Shown here in pieces: positions 8,085 through 14,109 of a stretch of DNA of 14,109 nt (the first letter of the stretch is position 1; each line of letters begins with the position of its first letter). The position numbers and the translations under genes were made by a program. Origin of the DNA: CAYILC01 sp964364145 (GTDB taxonomy: Bacteria; Patescibacteriota; Microgenomatia; UBA1400; UBA12028). The notes under the pieces are model-generated. The model was not told the DNA's origin. It saw only the letters and a list, made by a program, of their open reading frames with translations, and made no database searches. The stretch is taken from the NCBI GenBank assembly GCA_964364145.1, contig CAYILC010000020.1:1-14109 (forward strand), written 5' to 3'.

Positions 8085-8918
8085 ATGACTAATAATCCAA
8101 TAACAATATTCGAAGAAATTAAAAAGATTAACGAATATCAGTCAGAGTGTTGGTCGGCCCGCCAACTTGCAAAAATATTGGAGTATGCCGATTATCGCAA
8201 TTTTGAAATGGTAATAAAAAAAGGCAAGGAATCGTGTAAAAATAGCGACCAGTCAATCCGCGAACATTTCGTTGACGTTACCGATATGATCGAAGTGGGT
8301 AAAACTGCATCAAGAGAAATTAAAGACACCTATCTATCAAGATATGCGTGTTATCTCATTATGCAGAACGCAGACCCATCGAAAGAAATTGTCGCTATAG
8401 GTCAAACATATTTTGCTATACAAACCCGTAGGCAAGAAGTCCATGATCAGCGTATTGAAGATCAAAAACGCGTATTTCTACGAGAAGAAATGACAGCGCA
8501 TAATAAGCATTTAGCGGAAGCAGCGAGTCAAGCGGGAGTGACCAATTATGGGCGATTCACTAATTACGGCTATATGGGATTATATGGTGGTTTAGGTATG
8601 CAGGATATAAAAGCAAAAAAAAGATTGAAGTCGACATATAAAATACTCGATCACATGGGAAGCGAGGAATTAGCAGCAAACTTGTTTCGTGCGACACAGA
8701 CAGACGCAAAGATACGACGCGAGCAAATTCAGGGAGAAGCGAGAGCAAACCAAACACACTTTGAAGTCGGCCGTAAAGTTCGTCAAACGATACAAGAGCT
8801 TGGTGGTACGATGCCTGAGCATTTACCGCCAGGTGATGATATTACAAAAGCAAAAAGAAGAGTATCGTCTCGGAAATTAACGAAACAATTAAGTAGAGGT
8901 GATGAGAACGCTATTTAG
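8085..8918 (+). CDS. dinD: DNA-damage-inducible protein D (DinD)-like
   Basis: In Escherichia coli, DinD is an SOS-induced cytoplasmic protein reported to act on RecA filaments; whether this one does is inference. From ATG 8085 it has 277 residues, close to the 274 of E. coli DinD as I recall it, and similarity runs along the whole length. Matching blocks are WSARQLAKILEYADYRNF (residues 23-40), HFVDVTDMIEVG (61-72), LSRYACYLIMQNADP (84-98), GQTYFAIQTRRQE (106-118) and the C-terminal TIQELGGTMPEHLPP. The N-terminal part resembles BRO/KilA-like DNA-binding modules. The tail is basic. GTG 8079 has better Shine-Dalgarno spacing and is a credible alternative start. No LexA-type operator was seen just upstream, so expression probably depends on the operon. 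It has no apparent role in glycan synthesis, and its presence here is the main oddity of the window. Base composition is like that of its neighbours. Confidence 0.93.
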   Translation: MTNNPITIFEEIKKINEYQSECWSARQLAKILEYADYRNFEMVIKKGKESCKNSDQSIREHFVDVTDMIEVGKTASREIKDTYLSRYACYLIMQNADPSKEIVAIGQTYFAIQTRRQEVHDQRIEDQKRVFLREEMTAHNKHLAEAASQAGVTNYGRFTNYGYMGLYGGLGMQDIKAKKRLKSTYKILDHMGSEELAANLFRATQTDAKIRREQIQGEARANQTHFEVGRKVRQTIQELGGTMPEHLPPGDDITKAKRRVSSRKLTKQLSRGDENAI

Positions 8919-8934
8919 TATTGTGAAAAATATT

Positions 8935-9882
8935 ATGACAAAAATCAGCATTGTAATTCTTAGCTATAACACCAAAGAGTATTTGATTAAAGCACTCAAG
9001 TCAGTAGCCTTGGTAGCAGAAAAAGACTGGGAAATCATTGTTGTGGACAACGCTTCGACCGACGGTTCACCAGAGATAGTCAAACACAAATTTCCGTCTG
9101 TCACGCTTATTCGAAATAAAAACAACCTTGGATTTGCCGGCGGAAACAATATCGGTATGCAAAGGGCAAAAGGACAGTATGTGATGTTGTTAAACTCGGA
9201 CGCAGAATTATTGGCGAACAGCACACTTGAGCCATTGGTCGAATATATGGACACACACGCGAATGTGGCTATGGTGACGCCGCGTCTGATGCTACCAGAT
9301 GGCACTATCGACATGGCAAGTCACCGCGGATTTCCAACACCATGGAACGCACTCACCTATTTTTCCGGGTGTGAAAAGGTGTTTGGCGCCTTACCGCTAT
9401 TGAATAGAATTTTTGGCGGATACCATCAAACATGGAAGGATCTTTCCACCATTCACGATGTCGATGCATGTAGCTGTGCGGCGGTGATTGTGCGATCTAG
9501 CGCACTCAAAAAAGTGGGATTACTTGATGATCGTTTCTTTATGTATGCGGAAGACCTCGATTGGTGTTTACGATTTAAAGAAGCGGGCTGGCGTGTGGTA
9601 TACAACCCAACAACACGAGTGCTTCATCATAAAAACAAATCTGGCATTCACAAAGAAACATCGGAAGATGGCGAGGAGGACGGAGAAAAACATGGTTACA
9701 CGACAAAACATCGCGCGCATACGCATTTTTTCCAGACCATGATACAATTCTATGAGAAGCACTATCTTGTTCGATATCCGCGTTGGGTTCGGCGAGTGGT
9801 GTTTGTAGGAATACACGTTATACAACATATGAAAGGGGTTCACCATGCCAGCACTAAAAACAATGACGCTCACAAAGGCTGA
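8935..9882 (+). CDS. GT2 family glycosyltransferase (rhamnosyltransferase-like)
   Basis: An inverting GT-A enzyme of 315 residues from ATG 8935, with the same expected role as the GT2 at 2848. TKISIVILSYNTKEY (2-16) is the first strand, IIVVDNASTDGS (34-45) the nucleotide-binding region, LLNSDAE (85-91) the metal site, and FFMYAEDLDWCLR (201-213) the catalytic acid region. Residues 241-255 form an acidic run (TSEDGEED) not found in the first GT2. The C-terminus is basic, with a hydrophobic stretch that may touch the membrane. ATG 8902, preceded by AGAGGTG inside the end of dinD, would add eleven residues and overlap dinD by 17 bases. I prefer 8935 because family similarity begins there, but the better ribosome-binding context is at 8902. 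It overlaps the next gene by 38 bases. Confidence 0.93.
   Translation: MTKISIVILSYNTKEYLIKALKSVALVAEKDWEIIVVDNASTDGSPEIVKHKFPSVTLIRNKNNLGFAGGNNIGMQRAKGQYVMLLNSDAELLANSTLEPLVEYMDTHANVAMVTPRLMLPDGTIDMASHRGFPTPWNALTYFSGCEKVFGALPLLNRIFGGYHQTWKDLSTIHDVDACSCAAVIVRSSALKKVGLLDDRFFMYAEDLDWCLRFKEAGWRVVYNPTTRVLHHKNKSGIHKETSEDGEEDGEKHGYTTKHRAHTHFFQTMIQFYEKHYLVRYPRWVRRVVFVGIHVIQHMKGVHHASTKNNDAHKG
9832..9838 (+). promoter_or_regulatory. Ribosome binding site for the small membrane protein at 9845
   Basis: AAAGGGG, six bases before ATG 9845, lies inside the 3' end of the GT2 gene. It supports the small downstream frame as a translated gene and fixes its start. Confidence 0.55.
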
Positions 9883-10171
9883 TCTTCAGTTCAAGATTGA
9901 CCAGTTGCGTCAGGATAAAATGATTTTTCCGATTGAGTCGATCCAAGTTTCGTTCATCGCCGTGTTGACCGCGGTGTTTTTGCCGGAGATTTTGTTTCGA
10001 ACAGTATATGGTAACGGAACCTCGGGTTTGAATCCGGAGATCTTAAGTTGGATTCCAACGGTGTCGTACGCGATTGCGGTACTGTTCTTTGTGTTTGCTG
10101 CAGTGGGTAATATCATGCGTTGGAAAAAGATAAAGCGACTCAATCGTCAGCTCGATGTCGCACAAAAATAA
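9845..10171 (+). CDS. Small two-helix membrane protein of unknown function
   Basis: I do not recognise this 108-residue protein. The N-terminal 25 residues are polar and look helical (KADLQFKIDQLRQDK). Two hydrophobic segments follow, about residues 33-52 (starting IQVSFIAVLTAVFLP) and 68-90 (SWIPTVSYAIAVLFFVFAAV), joined by a short loop containing YGNGTSG. A basic tail (RWKKIKRLNRQLD) completes a hairpin whose ends are probably both cytoplasmic. The good ribosome binding site, 38-base overlap with the GT2 gene and 3-base gap to the next GT4 point to a real, coexpressed gene. The charged amphipathic ends could interact with the neighbouring membrane-associated glycosyltransferases, but that is conjecture. 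It does not look like a Wzz chain-length regulator (far too short) or a four-helix GtrA protein. Confidence 0.75.
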   Translation: MPALKTMTLTKADLQFKIDQLRQDKMIFPIESIQVSFIAVLTAVFLPEILFRTVYGNGTSGLNPEILSWIPTVSYAIAVLFFVFAAVGNIMRWKKIKRLNRQLDVAQK

Positions 10172-10174
10172 CCC

Positions 10175-11269
10175 ATGCGAATCGGTATTGATGCACGCCT
10201 AGCAGGTCTCAAGAACGGCGGTATTGGGCGGTATACCGAGGAGTTGCTGCGCTATCTCACTTGTCAGAAAACCAGTCATCAGTGGGTTGTTTTTTTGTTT
10301 GAAAAAGGACAACTCCCCTGGCTTGAGCGTGCACGCAACGTCAAAATTGTGTATACCCCCATTCAGCACTACACCTTTGCCGAACAACTCAAACTTCCAC
10401 ACATCTTTGATGCGGCAAACCTTGATCTCTTGCACGTGCCGCATTTCAATATTCCTCTGGCTTATAGCAAACCGTACGTGGTGACGATTCATGACTTGTT
10501 ATGGCATGAACGTCGAGAAAAAAATGCCACCACGTTATCCCCAGGGATGTATCTTCTGAAATATCATGCATATAAGTTTATCTCCGAGACAGCGATTCGT
10601 GGAGCGCGCGCGGTGTTTGTACCAACAGAACATGTTAAGCGTATTGTGCTCAAACACGCAAAGAAACAACGTGTGGTGGTAACACCAGAAGGCGTTGTTG
10701 AAGCGTATACCGTGAAAGGATCCAAAACAAAGCGGCCATATCAATACCTTATATATACAGGAAGTCTGTATCCACACAAAAACGTGTCGTATATCTTGGA
10801 CGTGCTGGTTGGAATGCAACAGTTTCATCTAGTAGTTGTTTCTGGTCGGTCGGTGTTCCACGATGCGTTTATGAAAGAAGTGCACAAACGCTCTCTGCAG
10901 GATCGGGTGCATATAGAAACAATGCTCGAGGATAAAAAGGTTGCCGAGTTGTATCGCGGGGCTGTGGCATTTGTAACGCCTTCGTTCTCGGAGGGATTTG
11001 GATTGCCAGGACTCGAGGCCTTGGCGTGCGGAGTGTTGGTGTTTGCCTCGGACATCCCGGTGTTTCATGAAGTCTATGGTGACGGTGCAACATATATCAA
11101 TCCCAATGATCCATCGACTGCGATTCGTGCAATCACAACAGCGATGAATCATAAAGAGATCCAAACACAATTGAAAGAAGTAGCTCAACGTATGGTGAAA
11201 AACTATAGCTGGCAAAACATGGCCAACAAAACGCTTCAAACATACGAATCATTAGAAGTGTTGCCATAA
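10175..11269 (+). CDS. GT4 family glycosyltransferase (mannosyltransferase-like)
   Basis: A retaining GT-B enzyme of 364 residues, expected to add a sugar in the cytoplasm. All standard landmarks are intact: MRIGIDARLA, the NGGIGRYTEELL loop (residues 14-25), TIHDLLWHE (104-112), YTGSLYPHKN (194-203) and SEGFGLPGLE (272-281) with a full E-x7-E. The order and spacing match those of the genes at 1 and 1068, so the three look like one paralogous group. This copy keeps both the histidine changed in the gene at 1068 and the glutamate changed in the first gene. It starts three bases after the previous stop with no obvious Shine-Dalgarno, so coupling is likely. A mannose donor is plausible because a GDP-mannose enzyme is nearby, but the sequence does not prove it. 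Confidence 0.95.
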   Translation: MRIGIDARLAGLKNGGIGRYTEELLRYLTCQKTSHQWVVFLFEKGQLPWLERARNVKIVYTPIQHYTFAEQLKLPHIFDAANLDLLHVPHFNIPLAYSKPYVVTIHDLLWHERREKNATTLSPGMYLLKYHAYKFISETAIRGARAVFVPTEHVKRIVLKHAKKQRVVVTPEGVVEAYTVKGSKTKRPYQYLIYTGSLYPHKNVSYILDVLVGMQQFHLVVVSGRSVFHDAFMKEVHKRSLQDRVHIETMLEDKKVAELYRGAVAFVTPSFSEGFGLPGLEALACGVLVFASDIPVFHEVYGDGATYINPNDPSTAIRAITTAMNHKEIQTQLKEVAQRMVKNYSWQNMANKTLQTYESLEVLP

Positions 11270-11272
11270 CCT

Positions 11273-12397
11273 ATGAATAATCCTCGCGTTGCTATTGTCT
11301 ACGATCGCGTCAACACCTTTGGAGGGGCCGAGCGCGTGTTGCTCAATCTTCACGAACTATATCCCGATGCGCCGCTCTATACTTCTGTTTTTGATCCCAA
11401 GGGAGCTTCATGGGCAAAAGACTGGAAAGTTATTCCCTCCTTCTTACAGCGTTTTTCGTGGTTAAGATCCCGACACCAGTACCTTGGTCTATTCATGCCT
11501 TTGGCATTTGAGTCATTTGATTTTTCTCAATATGAGTTGGTGATCTCGGTAACAAGCGAAGCAGGAAAAGGTATTATCACCAAACCTGGAACAAAACACG
11601 CGTGTTATTTGTTAACACCAACACGTTATCTATGGAACAAGTCGCAAGAGTACGAACGCGATTTCTATGCGGGATGGCATCGAGTCTTCCTTCCACTGCA
11701 TCGGCTTGCCATAAGTTATTTGCGATGGTGGGACTATGCAGCAGCACAAAGGCCAGATCTTATTATTCCAATATCTCAAGCAGTAAAACAACGAGCGCAG
11801 CGATATTATAAAAGAAAAATTGGTCCGGTGATTTACCCCCCTCTGAACACAAAACTTTTCAATACAAACGCAAGGACACATCAGCATATTCATCGGCATA
11901 ATTTCCCTTTTTCATCGTTCTATTTGTGCGTGGCAAGACTGGTACCATACAAAAGAATAGACTTGGCAATTGAGGCATGTAACAAACTCAAAAGGAACTT
12001 GGTGATTGTTGGAACGGGTTCGGACGAGGATCATTTGCGCCAGCTAGCGGGAAATTCTCCACATATCGCTTTTATAGGATATTTGACAGATGATCACCTT
12101 GTTGAGTACTATCAGCAATGCACCGGACTTTTGTTCCCAGGGGAGGAGGACTTTGGTCTCACGGTTCTGGAAGCGATGACAATGGGGAAACCCACAGTCA
12201 CCTTCTCTGGCAGTGGACACACAGAACTCGTTCTCCCTAACGTAACAGGAGTCGTTTTTACAGACCAACATGTTGACGCAGTAGTTCAGGCTATTGTTCG
12301 AGTTGAGCAACAGCTTTGGAATACAGAGAATATTCAGCACCATGCGCACCAATTTAATCAAGCAAAGTGGAAACAACAATGGAGAAGCATAGTATGA
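11273..12397 (+). CDS. GT4 family glycosyltransferase (WbaZ-like)
   Basis: A 374-residue GT-B enzyme of a different GT4 branch from its upstream neighbour. RVAIVYDRVNTFGGAERVLL (residues 5-24) is the N-terminal loop of WbaZ-like mannosyltransferases. The middle segment HACYLLTPTRYLWN (109-122) is also typical of that branch. The donor domain starts at LCVARLVPYKRIDLAIEA (218-235) and carries PGEEDFGLTVLEAM (289-302) with an intact E-x7-E. It begins three bases after the previous stop and ends in an ATGA overlap with the mannose-1-phosphate guanylyltransferase gene. That coupling suggests use of GDP-mannose, and WbaZ-type enzymes are mannosyltransferases, so mannose is the best guess for the sugar transferred. 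The linkage cannot be deduced. Confidence 0.94.
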   Translation: MNNPRVAIVYDRVNTFGGAERVLLNLHELYPDAPLYTSVFDPKGASWAKDWKVIPSFLQRFSWLRSRHQYLGLFMPLAFESFDFSQYELVISVTSEAGKGIITKPGTKHACYLLTPTRYLWNKSQEYERDFYAGWHRVFLPLHRLAISYLRWWDYAAAQRPDLIIPISQAVKQRAQRYYKRKIGPVIYPPLNTKLFNTNARTHQHIHRHNFPFSSFYLCVARLVPYKRIDLAIEACNKLKRNLVIVGTGSDEDHLRQLAGNSPHIAFIGYLTDDHLVEYYQQCTGLLFPGEEDFGLTVLEAMTMGKPTVTFSGSGHTELVLPNVTGVVFTDQHVDAVVQAIVRVEQQLWNTENIQHHAHQFNQAKWKQQWRSIV

Positions 12398-13497
12398 ACA
12401 ACAACAAACACGTCTATGCTCTCATCTTGGCAGGCGGCGGCGGAACTCGATTGTGGCCAAAATCACGCGAGAAAACACCCAAACAGTTTTTGAAGTTAGG
12501 TCAAGATAAAACATTACTGCGCGCTACGGCCGAACGTGTTTGCACACTTGTCGATTGGAATCATGTTTATGTGATTACAAATATCACCCAACTACAGGAT
12601 GTTGAACGCGAACTTCCAGAAGTTTCAAAAGATCACATTTTGTGCGAGCCAAGAAAGCGCGAAACAGCAATGGCGCTGGCTGTGGGAGCCTTGGTCATTC
12701 AAGAGCGAGATCCGGACGCGGTTGTGATGAACTTTGCGTCGGATCATATTGTCACAGACATTGAGGAGTTTAAGCGGGTTATGCAGGTAGCCGCTGAAAA
12801 TGCGACAGATCCGAATATTATGGTGACCGTTGGCATCTCACCGACGTTCCCCCATACAGGCCTAGGGTACATTAAGAGTGGTAAAAAGCTTCGTCAAACA
12901 CAAGGTCTTCCGGTTTTCCAAGTGGATAACTTTACCGAGAAACCAAACGAAGAAACCGCAAAAGCATTTTTGAAAATTGGAACATACTTTTGGAATGCCA
13001 ATAACTATGTGTGGTCGTGTAAAGCGATTACAGCCGCTTTCCTAAAGCATGCTCCAAAAACTGCTGATGTTCTTGACGAGTTGCGCAAATATATTGGAAA
13101 AGACACCTGGAAAAGCGCACTAGAAAAAGCGTATGACTCTGTGGAGAGTATTTCCATAGACTATGCGATCAGTGAGAAAGCGGAAAACCTCGTGATCATT
13201 CCTGGGAACTTTGGATGGAACGATATTGGAGATTGGAAAGTTGTATATGACCTGTCTGCAAAAGATGGACAAGGAAATGTGGTGCTTAGAGAAGAAAAAG
13301 AAGGTGAGCTCATTCAGCATGGATCACATCACAACCTGGTCAACGTAAATGGTCGATTGATCGCACTTGTAGATGTAGAAAACATGATTATTATCGACAC
13401 GCCGGAAATCCTGATGATTGCACCAAAAGATCGCTCGCAAGACGTGAAAAAGATTGTTGAAAAACTCAAGAACGAAAACAGGAAAACCTATCTCTAA
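12394..13497 (+). CDS. manC: Mannose-1-phosphate guanylyltransferase (GDP-mannose pyrophosphorylase)
   Basis: Makes GDP-mannose from mannose 1-phosphate and GTP in the cytoplasm, supplying mannosyl donor to the glycosyltransferases of this locus. The 367-residue protein has the nucleotidyltransferase signature LILAGGGGTRLWPKSRE (residues 10-26) followed by TPKQF. Also present are ASDHIV (115-120), TGLGYI (155-160), FTEKP (180-184), SIDYAISEK (254-262) and WNDIGDW (275-281). The usual WNSGMF-type motif appears as WNANNYVW (200-207), a noticeable change in a sugar-pocket segment. The protein stops soon after the short C-terminal beta domain, so it lacks the phosphomannose isomerase cupin domain of bifunctional ManC and should be monofunctional. 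The start is ATG 12394 in an ATGA overlap, with GGAGA nine or so bases upstream; in-frame ATGs at 12367 and 12379 add only non-homologous residues. Confidence 0.93.
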   Translation: MNNNKHVYALILAGGGGTRLWPKSREKTPKQFLKLGQDKTLLRATAERVCTLVDWNHVYVITNITQLQDVERELPEVSKDHILCEPRKRETAMALAVGALVIQERDPDAVVMNFASDHIVTDIEEFKRVMQVAAENATDPNIMVTVGISPTFPHTGLGYIKSGKKLRQTQGLPVFQVDNFTEKPNEETAKAFLKIGTYFWNANNYVWSCKAITAAFLKHAPKTADVLDELRKYIGKDTWKSALEKAYDSVESISIDYAISEKAENLVIIPGNFGWNDIGDWKVVYDLSAKDGQGNVVLREEKEGELIQHGSHHNLVNVNGRLIALVDVENMIIIDTPEILMIAPKDRSQDVKKIVEKLKNENRKTYL

Positions 13498-13502
13498 ACC
13501 AT

Positions 13503-14109
13503 ATGCAATACGAAACACAGAAACGTATGATGGATCTTGTTATTGCGAGTATTCTCACAGTCGTGTTTTTGCCGGTTTGGATTATTGTTCCCATCTTGAT
13601 CATGCTCGACTCCGAAGGTCCCATTATTTTTACACATCGGCGTGTTGGACAGTATGGAAAAACGATTTACTTATATAAATTCCGTTCGATGGTAGAAGAT
13701 GCGGACGAGATTTTACATCGAAAAAATCACAGACTTTTAGCAGAGTTCAAAAGAGGTGATTGGAAGCTCAAAAACGATCCTCGTATTACGCGTTTGGGCA
13801 AGATTTTGCGGTCGTTAACCATTGACGAGTTTCCGCAACTCTACAACGTTTTTCGTAATGAGATGAGTATGGTTGGTCCTCGGGCTTACGTAGAACAAGA
13901 GCTTGAGGAACAGCAACGAAAATATCCGGAAACGAAGAAATTGATTTCAGCCATTCTTGTTGCCAAGCCGGGAATCACTGGCCCTTGGCAAACCTCGGGT
14001 CGAAATGAGATTCCCTTTAATATGCGCGCACACATGGATGCGCAGTATGCTAGACAACGGTCGCTCTGGAATGATCTGCTGATTCTTGTGAGACAGCCAA
14101 AAGTGATGA
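13503..14109 (+). CDS. Bacterial sugar transferase (polyprenyl-phosphate sugar-1-phosphate transferase), 3'-truncated by window edge
   Basis: Probably starts repeat-unit synthesis by moving a sugar 1-phosphate from a UDP-sugar to undecaprenyl phosphate at the cytoplasmic membrane face. It is a short PglC/ExoY-type form without the four extra helices of WcaJ/WbaP. Seen in order are KRMMDLVIA then a hydrophobic segment broken by Pro24 (about 11-35, as in the re-entrant helix of this family), GPIIFTHRRVG (39-49), YKFRSM (58-63), LTIDEFPQLYNV (105-116) with the Asp-Glu catalytic pair at 108-109, MSMVGPRAYVE (121-131) and KPGITGPWQTSGR (155-167). The frame is still open at the window end, with roughly 10-20 residues missing by comparison with the family. 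The start lies five bases after the manC stop. The transferred sugar (Gal, Glc or GlcNAc-type) is unknown. Confidence 0.94.
   Translation, partial: MQYETQKRMMDLVIASILTVVFLPVWIIVPILIMLDSEGPIIFTHRRVGQYGKTIYLYKFRSMVEDADEILHRKNHRLLAEFKRGDWKLKNDPRITRLGKILRSLTIDEFPQLYNVFRNEMSMVGPRAYVEQELEEQQRKYPETKKLISAILVAKPGITGPWQTSGRNEIPFNMRAHMDAQYARQRSLWNDLLILVRQPKVM

Noticed and set aside
8101..8880. dinD as a compositionally foreign island
   Set aside because: Counted GC was 41% over this stretch, against 39% in a 420-base sample of the gene upstream, so composition does not mark it as recently acquired.
12367..12393. Upstream ATG start for the mannose-1-phosphate guanylyltransferase
   Set aside because: It adds nine residues with no family similarity and overlaps the GT4 gene more; ATG 12394 forms a typical ATGA junction.
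1..14109. Alternative genetic code with TGA read as an amino acid, as in some CPR lineages
   Set aside because: TGA ends many genes at the expected family lengths, often in ATGA overlaps with the next start, so it is a stop here.

Overview
This window is a stretch of a surface-polysaccharide biosynthesis locus: fourteen genes, all on the + strand, packed end to end. No intergenic gap exceeds about 22 bases, neighbouring genes often overlap (ATGA or TGATG junctions, and overlaps of 38 and about 59 bases), and I see no internal promoter or terminator. It reads as one operon running off both ends: the first gene lacks its N-terminus and the last lacks its final residues. The standard genetic code fits, since TGA serves as a stop at many junctions. 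The dense packing, frequent weak or absent Shine-Dalgarno sequences, and style of the glycosyltransferases and O-antigen ligase-like protein suggest an uncultivated Patescibacteria/CPR-type bacterium. That placement is an impression, not a proof.

Layout: 1-2228, two related family-4 glycosyltransferases (GT4). 2225-2833, a left-handed beta-helix O-acyltransferase. 2848-3765, a GT2 glycosyltransferase. 3707-5401, an O-antigen polymerase/ligase-like multi-span membrane protein with a long soluble loop. 5409-6848, a GT39/ArnT-like polyprenyl-phosphate-sugar-dependent membrane glycosyltransferase. 6848-8062, a GT4. 8085-8918, a DinD-like DNA-damage-inducible protein. 8935-9882, a second GT2. 9845-10171, a small unrecognised two-helix membrane protein. 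10175-12397, two more GT4s. 12394-13497, a mannose-1-phosphate guanylyltransferase. 13503 to the end, a polyprenyl-phosphate sugar-1-phosphate transferase that starts the lipid-linked glycan.

How they fit together: the last gene would place the first sugar phosphate on the lipid carrier; the GDP-mannose enzyme supplies donor; five GT4 and two GT2 enzymes extend the repeat unit; the acyltransferase decorates it; the polymerase/ligase-like protein and the GT39 protein act at the outer face of the membrane. No flippase (Wzx), chain-length regulator or ABC exporter is present, so export genes must lie outside.

The gene that does not belong by function is dinD, a genome-stress gene placed between two glycosyltransferases in the same strand and apparent transcript. 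Other points of interest are the unrecognised small membrane protein, two GT4s with changes at normally conserved active-site positions, and a 59-base two-frame overlap between the GT2 and polymerase genes. I found no tRNA, rRNA, CRISPR array, insertion sequence or attachment site.
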